Shown piece after piece: positions 25,101 to 37,100 of a stretch of DNA of 64,000 nt. The stretch's first letter is position 1. Each line of letters opens with the position of its first letter. The stretch is from Hyphodiscus hymeniophilus (Eukaryota; Ascomycota; Leotiomycetes; Helotiales; Hyphodiscaceae), in assembly GCA_016508695.1 (NCBI GenBank), contig VNKQ01000010.1, forward strand, positions 1,550,001 to 1,614,000. Reading direction: 5' to 3'. Below the pieces are notes generated by a model that was given only the letters and a program-made list of their open reading frames with translations, did not search any database and was not told where the DNA came from. Both the position numbers and the translations under genes were made by a program.

Positions 25101-28100
25101 AGGATACCACATTGATTTTTCGAAGCAAAGTGGTATTATAGACCCGGGTTTTGTCCCCATATCACCTAACCGTACTGCAAGACAACTGGAGAGCTCGTCC
25201 AGTTCGGCATACGATAGGTTACCATCCCATGAGGAAATTGCTGGTGATTGAGGCTGCGCAATTATCGTTTTACCAATTAGATCATGTACACACTCTTGAA
25301 TGGCAGTTGGAACGCAGGCATTCCAGCGCCAGAGTTCTTTGAGGTCTTGGACACTGATGGTCTTAATTTCTTCGACCGTCTGTGTGCTCGAAATACATAT
25401 TTGACGCAGAACATGCTCAAACTGGGAAGCTACACGTTCCATTTGCGCAGAATCAATGACGGTGGAATCGAAGCTTATTTCAAGATGAAGGCCTTTGGTG
25501 TCTTTTAATTGACAGATGATCATTACAGCATTCGGGTTGAAGTCATCGAGCCCTTTCGCAATGGAATTTATTTCCGACTGATGCTGGAAAGGCCCATCGT
25601 GACTCGTGTAGTCGCCTTGCCCTGCGGGCTGAACAACCAGTAGCGTATTAAAACGGCAACCACGATTAGTGTCTGTATTGATACGTCGAATATCAAGTAC
25701 TTCGGTGTGCTCGTAAGTAATCATAGCGATTGACTGCCTTTGGATCTTGCGGAGGAGATTGTCCACGCTTTGTCCTGGGTCGACTTTGACTCGCACAGGA
25801 AGTGCAGCAATAAGAGGCGCAATCATGCGATCAATCCCAGCAAGTGGAACTTGTCGTCCGGTCACCACAGCCCCAAATACCACATCCTCAGCATCCGTGT
25901 ACCGTGCTGTAAGGATCGACCAGGCGGCTCTTATAATCGTTGAGGCCGTAGCACCTTTGTTTGGCCAATTCAAGTTAACATCACGACTTACCGTGCTATC
26001 GGCCTTTGGTTGGTAATCTTGGTCAGGCAATGATGGAAACGGAACTCCTTCAAAATTCAGGAACTCGTTTTGCCAGAATTGCCTTGCGTCTTCTTGGTTG
26101 ATATCCGTGACGTGCCTGATGAAAGCCTGGAAAGGAGCTATGGGACTGGTATCAATGACGCCAGCATACACTCTTGAGACTTCCTTCAAAAGGAGGTTCA
26201 AAGAATGGCCATCGTAAATGGCGTGATGCTGTGTAAGAAGGCAGTAAACACCATCAGCACTGGCATCTCCGAGGATTGCCAATCGAGTGAGTGCTGTTGA
26301 TAGGCCCATTGAGCTGCTTTGGTCGCTGTCAAGGTAATCCTTGACACTCTCATGAGCCTCCCAGTGAATCGGCTCATTTAACTGTGCTTGTACAAGTCCT
26401 TCATCGGGAACCTCAATAATACGTTGACGAAGGATCGGTGCCGTTGTCCGGCTCACTTCCTCCCATGCTTGGATTAGTCTTGTAACGTCAACATCGTCCC
26501 TGAGCCGTAAGAGATATTTGGCTATGTAGGAATTCTTGAACTTGGCTGTCATCGAGAGAAGCGACTTTTGGACTCCAGTGCAAGGAAATACATCTTCGAT
26601 GTTTGAGATCTCGGTGTTACACTGTCTCGCAATATAAGCAATAGTTGCTTTCTGACTCTTCGGATTTTTAAGTAGCGAGAAAGGCATCACCCTGGTGGCC
26701 CCGTCGACCACAGAATCAAGATGTAAAACAGACATAGTATTCGCCATTTCACATAATCTTGGGGCGGTGAGAATGCTTTGGACCGTTAAAGAAATGCCCT
26801 TGCTCCGTGCCAAAGCGCTCAGTCGCATGGCCGATATTGAATCGCCGCCGAGACGAAGAAAGTTGCTGTCCGTACCAATTACATCTCTTGGAACTCCCAG
26901 GATGTTTGTCCAAAGATTCTGGAGACTGATTTCGGAATCTTTTGAAGGGGGCACCACATCTGTACGACTAATTCCTCTGGTCAATTGTTCCAGCGTAAGA
27001 GTAGCTCCTATATTTCGCAACTCTTTCCTATCCGTCTTCCCACCAGCTGATAACGGAATCACCTCGAGAAGTATATAGGCACTAGGGACCATATAGGAGG
27101 GTAGTTGTTCAGGTAGTTCAGTTTCGAGATCACGGAGAACGTCTTCTGACCTGGCCATTGTTGTCGGTTCAAGTTGTATGAAAACGATCAGAGATGGGCT
27201 TCCTGTTTCTTTAGGGACGACAATCTCGGCAGCAACTCCTATTACCTCCAGTCTGCCGCTCAAAAATTGCCGGACGTGGTGCTCAACTTCGGAAAGCTCG
27301 ATCCGTTGCCCTCGAAGCTTCACTTGCGTATCCTTCCTACCCATAAATATGAGTTTGCCTTCGGCAGGATCATATTTGACGAGATCTCCAGTTTTGTATA
27401 GTCGACCGCGTCTTCCAGGCACATTACCATCAGGTGAACCATCTAGCAGCCACTGTGGATCTTCGATGAACGATGATGCTGTATTCTTTGCGTCGTTGAG
27501 GTAACCTTTGCCGACGAGTGGCCCTTCCAAGTACAGCTCTCCAACTGTGCCGACTGGAGCTAACCGCGAGCTTGAAAAGGAATCCACTACCCACGTTGAG
27601 GCCCCAACGCCTTTGCCTATAGAGAGTCTAGAAGGCAATGGACTGGGAATGCTATAGTATAGTGTACCTGCTGAGCATTCTGATGGGCCGTAAGAGTTGA
27701 AGACATTCGCATATGGCGTCCAATGAGCAGCATCACTCTTCGTGACTTCCTCTCCTCCTAAATGAATATTTCGCAGGCTCGGAAGCATTTTGGCGTCGAT
27801 CAATCGCGCAGTCGATGGTGTCAGAAAGATATCCGTGGTTCGAAATTTGGCGATACTGTCTGTCAGGTTGTTCTTCCTTTGTTCTTCGCTGGGTATACAG
27901 AGTGTCCCACCAGCAGCGAGTACATGGAATGCACTCCAGTATGTTGCATCGAATGAGTAGGACGAAAAATCATACATTCGCGAGGTGCTGTCGAGCCTCA
28001 ACACGGCTCGCTGGTGAACCACAGCGCTGCTGAAGTTGTGGTGCTGCATAAGACAAGCTTTTGGGACTCCAGTGCTTCCTATATATGCCATCCATGTCAG

Positions 28101-31100
28101 TATCATAGGTTCTGGTATTGAAACGTGTTAGGTGATGAATGACTGCGGTTGATGAGAAAGCCATGAACCGCCAGCAGTACTTTCAAGTACACAATCGCTC
28201 AAACGTACATACTTGCACGAGTTAAGTTTCCATAAGCTCGCATACATTAAACCAATCTAAGACCGGGGAGAGAGAAGGAGAGACAAGGCTGATACATACC
28301 ACTCGTAAAGACAGCAAAGAGGAGATCCGAGGGATCAACGTATTGCCGCTTCCGAACATTATTTTCGTTCAGAGAATGCCGCATGAGGTCCGTGTCGACA
28401 TCTAGAACTACCGTTTTTGCAACCAAAGTCATTGCTAGGGCTTCATTCAAAGCAGAAGATACCATTAAAGCGGGTCTCACTTGCTGCAAAATGGCTTCCA
28501 GGCGTGATTTGGGTAGAGTTGGGTCCAGTAGTAAGCCAGCGCCTCCTGCTTTAATTACGCTCAGGAGCCCAACCATTGCATACATTGACTTCTCATAGAA
28601 AAGTGGTACGATAGTATTTCGTTTCACTCCCATTTCGACTAAGCGACACGCAATGGCATTCGAAACATAATCCAACTTGTCGTAAGTCAGCTCCCCATTC
28701 CAGGCAGAGATAGCGATGGCATTCGGTTGAACGTGTGCAACACCAGTAATTATGTCATGCATGCATTTATCAATTCTCTCGGCTGGTTCAGAGTTCCATT
28801 GCCAAATGTGGTTCAAATCCTGGTCCGTCGCCATGCCGATATCGCAGATTGGTATCTCGTCGAAGTCTCGAGAGCAAAGCTTACTTAAGATATGCTCAAA
28901 GGTGTGAGCCATTCGCTGTATGCTGTCGTACTTAATTACTGCAGAGTCGAAATAAAACCCCACGTCGACCTCTCCATCCCCCATCGTGAACACTGCCGTC
29001 AAAGCGTAAGAACTGAAAGCATTATAGGGGTGACTTACGCGATCAGATTCACCGGGAACAGCTTCGGAATCGAACAAGCTACTGCCCTTGATATCTTGCT
29101 CTTTCGGCTGCACAACTACCAGCGTCTGGAACTGGCAAGCCTGCCGAGCTTCATCGCTGACCTGACATATCTTCGACAATCCGGTCTGCTCATATCGAAT
29201 CATCTCTGTAGCCTGGCTTTGTAAAGAGGCGAGCAGACTCGGAACGGTTTCTTTCCCATCAGTCTTGACACGAATTGGTAGAGTAGCTATGGTTGGGCCC
29301 ACAATTCTCTCTATACCACTCACAGGAGCTTTGCGACCTGCGACGACTGCTCCAAAAACCACATCAGTCGAATTCGAATACTGGAAGCACATGAGTGCCC
29401 AGGCAGCACGGATTAATGTTGATGGGGTCGTATCATCCACTCGCCAAGCTATGTCTTCAATAGAATACGTAAAATTATAATCGCATTTGGGTTGGTATAT
29501 GTCGGAAGGTAAAGTAGGAAACTGAGTTGCTTCTAGGCCCGTAAATTGAGCCTTCCAAAACTGGGCCTCCGCCTCTTTGTCTTGGCTGGAAATGTACTTG
29601 ACAAATGACTGAAAAGGACAGAGGCGGAGAGGTTTTGAACCATTATAGAAACTTGCTAGAGTCTCAAATATCAAAGGAGTGGTTAGGCCATCATAGATAG
29701 AATGATGCATGGTCAAGGCGAAAAAGAAGGATTGCTGGTCGCTCGGGAAGAGTCCACACCTCATCAAAGGCGATCCAAGACCGATGGAAAGCCCGCTGTC
29801 TTTCACTTGGAACTCTTCAATGTCTCTCGCTTCTGTCCAGATTTCATGGCCTTGAATGACTGCTTGGACTAACCCCTGTCCAGGAAGGTCAACGATACGG
29901 GTTCGTAAGATAGGCATTGTTTCAACAACCATTTCCCAAGCCTTCCGAAACTGAGCAACATCGACGGAAAGGTCGAGCCCGCATATGTTTCGACCGGTGT
30001 AATCCCCTTCTCGCCTCATAGTAAGGGCCAGGAGACCTTCTTGTAATTGCGTGCAAGGGAACAAATCCTCAACGTCGTCTTTCCCGACGCCGCATATGGA
30101 CGCCGCTTGCAGGCGTGCTTGTTCGAGATCCAGATCTTGATGAAGGAGGTTGAAAGGAGCGGCGGCATCGTCACTTTCCTGATCCTGATTTTTGAGCACC
30201 TTCGCCATATCTTCTAGGATAGGATGTTGAAAGATATCAGCCACGGTCAACAGTAGGAATTGCTGACGGGCAATTCCGACAAGTCGCATGGCCTGGATGC
30301 TATCGCCAACTCGCAAAAAGCTATCATTCGCGGAAATTTTCTCGGCATCCGTTTCGAGAGCAAGCGCCCAAAGTTCCCGTAGAGTTCTCTCGGCTGTCGT
30401 CGTCGGTTCTCGTCGCTTGCTCCCAGAAGCCTGGCGCGGCGGATTGTATGAAGCACCAATCTTTAATAGTAGACTTCGGTCTCTCTTCCCTGTTGGAGTC
30501 GTCGGTATGCTTGGAATTGGTATATAGTAGGCAGGAATTGCATATTGCGGTAGCTGCGTAGCAAGCTTTTCGTTTAGACCAGTAGTTACTATGTCTATGT
30601 CGCCTTGGCTGGCGCACGTGATGAAAGCAACAAGTGTGACATTGCTACCATTCTCTGGCATTACGGCATCAACTATCACCTCAAGGCCTCCTCTGAAAGC
30701 ATGGTAGCGTCTGATGTGGGATTCGACTTCCTCGGGAGCAATGAGCTGGCCGCGGATCTTGAGCTGTGCATCTTTTCTTCCCAGGTAAATCAAATTACCG
30801 TTGGCATCATATCTGGCCAAGTCGCCAGTTCGATAGATGAGACCTGGCCTTCCCTGTCCATTCAAGGTGTGTCCGCGAGATAGGAAACCCGGATCTTTCC
30901 GAAATAGTCGCTCTGTCAATGTTGGGTTTCCAATGTATCCATCAGCGCAGGCGGGTCCTTCGAGTGCAATTTCACCAACTGCGCCATATGGCGTGAGTCT
31001 GTTGTGATTCCTGGGATCAATAAGCCAGCAAAGACTTGGGTGTCTCGAGTCGGTCCACCCAATCACCCCACTACGCCACTTATCTATATCGGCGGAGCAG

Positions 31101-34100
31101 AAGGTCGCGCAAGATGATTCTGCTGGACCGTACCTAGTGAGAGTCTCCGAATCAGTAAAGGGAGGTAATTTTTGAGTTCGTGAAAATGTCTCCGGGCCCG
31201 TTACGAACGAGAGCGGAGTTGTCACGACATGTCCGAGAGGAGAGATTGCTATGCACATTAATGAGCAGACATACCAGTTGATGATGCGACACTTTCCCTT
31301 CCACCTATTGACATCCTCTTGCACAAGATTCTCGCCCGACATCACAAGCGTAGATAGGCAGGGAACTTCTTCGGGGTGTAGGATCTTTGCTGTGGACGGT
31401 GTGATATTAATATAATTGGCACCAAAGCGGTTGATAGCGGAAGCTAATCCATCTACCCTATCTGACTCGGAAGGTATACATAGACAGCCCAGGTGAGCAA
31501 GGGAAGACATGACCTCAACAGTGCAGGCATCAAAGTCATGTGAAGCGAATTGAAAGACTCGAATTGATCGGCTCATGGATACACATTCGGCGTGACCCAT
31601 TACGTTAGCTGCAAGAGTTCTGTGACTCCAAAGCATCTGTTTCGGCCTGGAAAGCAGAGGTCAGTCATTTGTAGTTCAGACGCAGAAGGAGACGCAGTCA
31701 TTTCTGCTACACCGCAAAATTTTGGGACAGAAAGAAGTAGACTTAAAGAGACTAGACCGCTGAAGCCTTGATAGATTGTCACTTAGGAGCGGTTTAGTCT
31801 TTAGACAGATAGTCCTGGAGCTAGATCGTTCCGGTTGACTCAAATATTCGCACACGATAGAAACCTCGTGATAAATCGGAAAAGAAAAAAAGCATTGAGA
31901 ATTTGCATCACTTACTCGCCCGTACTTCCTGTGAGTCAACATGTCAGCGTAGTTTTATCAGATTATAGAACTACTTGGATTTCAAATAGTCTCGCGATAC
32001 CATCCGCTCAACAAACATGCGGGGTGAAACGACCTCGGACAACATCCAAAATGGAAACAATATACTTAAACTGTACTGACCAGATGAGACTAATATTGCA
32101 GCCGGATCGCTCATGCGTACAACTGGCAAACTCGTAGGTACACTGTGAAGAGCAACCTCCCTGAGCTGAGCGATCGTCAAGCACTGAGCGTAATGCGAGA
32201 TGACCTCGACACGCCTGTCTGAAGCGAGTGCGAGTTGGACGCCAAGATTCTTGAAGACTTTGCCCACTCTGTGGTCTGGGACAACAGTCGATTGCAACAA
32301 ACTTACCGCTCCGGCTTTCAAGACCGCCATTTGTAATACAGGCGTCCATTTCGACTTTTCGAAACACAATGCGACAATAGAGCCTTTTGATACCCCAACC
32401 CCCATTAGCTTCTGACAGAGAATCGTCGAGAGTTCGTCTACTTCTTGGTATAAGAAGGAGCCATCCCAGGCGTCAATGGCCGTTACATTTGGCTGCTCTT
32501 TCGCTGCCATAGTAATCAAGTCATGTACGAGTATACTAGGTTCCTTTGGTAGCTTTGCATTCTGCATCCAGAAAAGGTCGAGGTCGAGAGCACTGACTGT
32601 CTAAGAGACCATTAGTATATGAGCTTAGTGAAAGTTAAGAGAATCTCTGGAGCTTATGAGCTGCCTAAACAATGCGAGTACCCAGGACTTTGTCTGCCTC
32701 CAAAGCCAGGCCAATTCTGTGAGAAAATTAGCTTACTTGGATGTCGTCAACCTTCGTCAAGCCATTATCTTCCGCACATATCTGTCGAAGGATGGTTTCA
32801 AATTGGCAAGCCATGCGGTAAATTTGCCTACTTTCAATGACTTTGTTGTCAAAGCTCATTTGTAGATGCAACCCAGACTTTGTCAGCTCGCAGATCAGCA
32901 TCAAAGCATGGGCGTTGAAAGGGTCGGTGCCTCGAGTATCAATATTTGAAGAAAAGCTGCGGGCTTTAAATAGTCGATTATCTTCGTGCAAGCTTTTCCC
33001 TTCGGCAATCGGTTGGACGACGAGCAAGGTCTGCATGAGACCAGGATTCAGGTCTGCAGCACGCCGGATGTTCTGCAGTCCGTATTGCTCGTGAGGCGTG
33101 ATGTTGATGGCTTGATGTTGAACACGGCGGAGGAACATTCCGATAGACTCTTCCCAATCGATAGAAAAGGCAAATGGAACTGTGGATATCGTTGGACCAG
33201 CGCAGGTCTCCACGCCTCTCATGTCTGCCTGTCTTCCACTGAATGTAACTCCATATATGACGTCGTTCGAGGATGTATATTGAGCAGCTAGAATGGCCCA
33301 AGCCGAACGGATCATTGTTGAAGGGGTGGTTTCATTCCGTGGCCAGTCTAACGAGACAGAGTACTCCAGATCCTCATTCGCTTGCGGCTCATAGGCTGGA
33401 GATGGAAGTGGCGGAAACTGCCTCAGCTCCAATCTCGAAAGTTGTCCCTTCCAAAAGGCTGCCGATTCTCGAAGGTCAATCTTGCTCAAATGATGTATGA
33501 AACTCTTGAAAGGCGTCACTGTCATTCCAGTCTGATTGAGGTATTGGGACTCCAATTCGTTTAGTATCATTTTCAGTGAAGCACCGTCGTATGTGCAGTG
33601 GTGGATTGTAAATATAAACTTTCGATGGATGATGGCAGCTCGGCAAAGCTCCGTTCCCAAGCCCATAGGCTCTCTCTCATCTTCTTTCAGATAGTGATCA
33701 ACGTCGCTACCAAACCGCCAGGGAACATCGTCAAGCACGACCTGCACGAATCCTTGTCCCGGTAAGTCAATAATTCGTGTTCTTAGTATGGATAGTTTAT
33801 GCGCTGTATTCTCCCACGCTTTCTTCAATCGATCGGTGTCAATGCCGGTTTGGAGCTCAAGGACGCTCCGTGAGACATATTGGCCATGTCTTTTCGAACC
33901 TAGCGCAAGCAATCCTTCCTGTAGCGCTGTACACGGATATATATCGACAATGTGGGATTCTGGGACTGAGCAGAGCAGGGCTGTATGTCGGCGGCTCTCA
34001 CTTTCATTAATGCCACGAAGAAGAGAGAACGGAGGCACTTCTTGCTCCGATAGACTGAGATCATGCTTCACAACCTTCGCCATCTTCTCAAGCTGGGGGT

Positions 34101-37100
34101 TATCGAAGACGTCCGCAACTGTCAGTGCAAAACCATTACTACGGCAATTCGCCACTAACCGCATCGCGCTCACACTATCACCCCCTAAACGAAGGAAATT
34201 ATCATTGGCATATATTCCGTTTGCCTCGATCCCGATGATGGCAGCCCAGAGTTGTTGGAGGCGTTTTTCCATGGTCGTCGATGGCTTCCGACCTTCAGCA
34301 CGATATGGTTGCATTTCTGCTAACTGCTCATATGTGAGCGAGCTTCCCATCTGTCGCAGGCGTCGCCGGTCAGTCTTCCCGGTATGTGTTGTTGGAATTT
34401 TCGTAACAGGAATATAAAGCTTTGGGATCATATGTGAAGGAAGGACTTTTAATAAGTCATCTTCCAGCTCGTCCACTGGCAGACCAAGTTTTAGGATTGA
34501 CTCGGGACTTTCTTCTCGTTCGCCTGCACCTGTGAAAGTGACGAAAAGAGCCAAGGTCTCATTATTGCTGTTTAGTGGAGAGAATATTTCTGCAACTGCT
34601 GTTGCGTCAATTTTCCCTACTAGAAATGATTGGACCCGAGATTCTATTTCGCCCAACTCGACTCTTTGTCCTCGTAGTTTTCTCTGGGAATCTTGAATGC
34701 GGCCGATGAAGATGAGACGGCCGTCTGTGTCATATTTGACAAGATCACCTGTCCGGTAAACTTTTGAATGCCTTCCAGGGAAGTTTTCATGGCCGCACTC
34801 AAGCCACGAAGGCGAGACGAAAGCCCTTTCATTCAACGGCGGGCCACTTTCACCAACGTAGGTTCCAAGAATGGGTGCTTCGATACATAGCTCACCAATC
34901 GCACCTATTGGGACGAGATTGTTGAAATCTTTGGGGTCGACAAGCCAGCACAGCCCGTTTTGGCTTCCACCTATCTTGCCAGCTTTCCATGTATGTTGGG
35001 TTACTGCATATGATAATATAGTAGAGGCTATCCATTATCTCAGTGATTAGCTTCGCTTCAAGTGTCTCAGAAAATGGCCAGGATAAGCAAATGAAAGACA
35101 AATTTGGACACTTGTTAGCTTTGCAGACGACATGGACCAGCACAAAGAAATAAAAACGTTACTTACCCTCGGCTGGTCCGAACCAATTGTGCACAGAAAC
35201 TACAGTCTGCTTCCATTTGAATGCACTTTGGGCCTGTAGCTTTTCACCTGCAAAGACCAGTGTTCGCAAACAAGGGAGATCTTCGGGATCAATACTCTGA
35301 GCAACCGATGGTGTAAGACACAACCAATTGGCACTTGCGTCATTGAATGCTCCTGCGAGTCGATTATCCCTGTCTAAGGGCGAGGGGATGCACAAGCATC
35401 CGCCCACAGACAATGTTGCTAGGGACTCCACTGTGCTAACATCAAATTCATATCCCGCGAATTGAAAGACCCTACTATTTTCAGTGAGTCCGAACATTTG
35501 ACTGGCGGTGAAAACATTGGTTGATAAAGCCATATGACTCCACAATATTGACTTTGGAGTTCCGGTTGACCCAGAAGTGAAAAGTATGATGGCGGGGTCC
35601 GATGGCATATTGGTGTGGGCTTGAAAAACATGGACGTATGACTCGTCGAGATCTTCAACAAGTTCCGATATAAGTAGAGATGGTACCAATCCTTGAAATA
35701 AAGAAGCTTCTGACGTGCTCAATGTGATTGCAATTTGTGGCCGTAAGTTCTCAACGATTTCATTAACCCGTTGTTGTGTAGCCGGTGCGGATATTGGTAG
35801 TGCAACAGCCCCAACTCGGAATGCCGCGATCATGCAAACTGTCATCCATGAGGACTTTTCAAAGCTTAGCACGATTATAGACCCAGGGCCGACACCATTT
35901 TCACGCAATCGCCATGCAAGACACATTGATAGATCTTTCAGTTGCTGATAGCTCAGCTGTCTATCCCAAGAAGAAATTGCAACGGTCTCCGGGTGAGTTA
36001 CTACATTCTTGTCGATGAAATCGGTCACAGGCTCCACGACACCTTTGGGAAGAAGGCTATTCCACCTCCAAATATTGTCGAGGTCGTTCTTGCTGAGGGC
36101 AGTAATATCGCGAAGTTTCGAGCCTCCGGACCGATCCGAGCATAGTTGCTGAAGAAGTGAATCCATCTGTAAGGCAATACGCCGGACTGTTTCCCGTTCG
36201 ATTGCACCTGAATCATAATTGATTTTCAGCGTAAGACCAGCATCTTCTAATTGGCAAACTATCATGATCGCATAAGAATTGTAGATACCGATGTTGTCTG
36301 CCGGGCCGTCTTTACGAACAAGTGTTGATGGCTGTGTTTTGGTATCCACAAATGTTTTTGCTTGAGAAAAAAGACCTCCTGCTTTCTGACTAGTGCCTTG
36401 CCCAGCAGGCTGAACCACAAGTAGAAGGCCAAATCCCTCAATGTCTTCGTCAATCTTTTGAATACGCTGAAGGCCAAATTGCTCGTGTTCAATGGCCGCT
36501 ATTGCATTCTGCTGTATTTGCAGCTGAAAGGCTTCAAGCGTTTGGTCCCAGTCAAATCTTACACGTACAGGGATCGTGGCTATCGTAGGGCCCGCAATTC
36601 GTTCAATACCGGGGACTGGCGCTTGCCTGCCGCTAACAGTTGTCGCGAATTTGATGTCGCTCGAGTTCGTATATGAAGCCAAGAGTATAGAAAGTGCCGA
36701 ATGCACTATTGTAGAGGGAGTCACTCCCGTACAAGGCCACTGCAGCCCTACCGAGTGACTCAGTTCCATTTTCTTCTCAGCGATGTAGTCTGGAGATGGG
36801 AAACTCGTGGCTTCCGAATTCGCAAGGCGCTTCTGCCAGAAATTTTCGGCTTTGGGACTGTTGGTGGCTAACACATGTTTGATGAACGCCTGATAAGGAA
36901 CAGGAGGTGGCATTGTTGTTCGATTCCCAAGGAACGCCACCTCCACCTCATCAAGAATTAACATCGTAGACCACCCGTCAAAGACGGCATGATGCATTTC
37001 CAAGATAAAATAGTCTGGATCACCATGAACCATCCTTGCTCGACACAACAAGGTTCCCAGCCCCATTGGCTTCCGATCTTCCAAAGCTTCGCCAACATGC

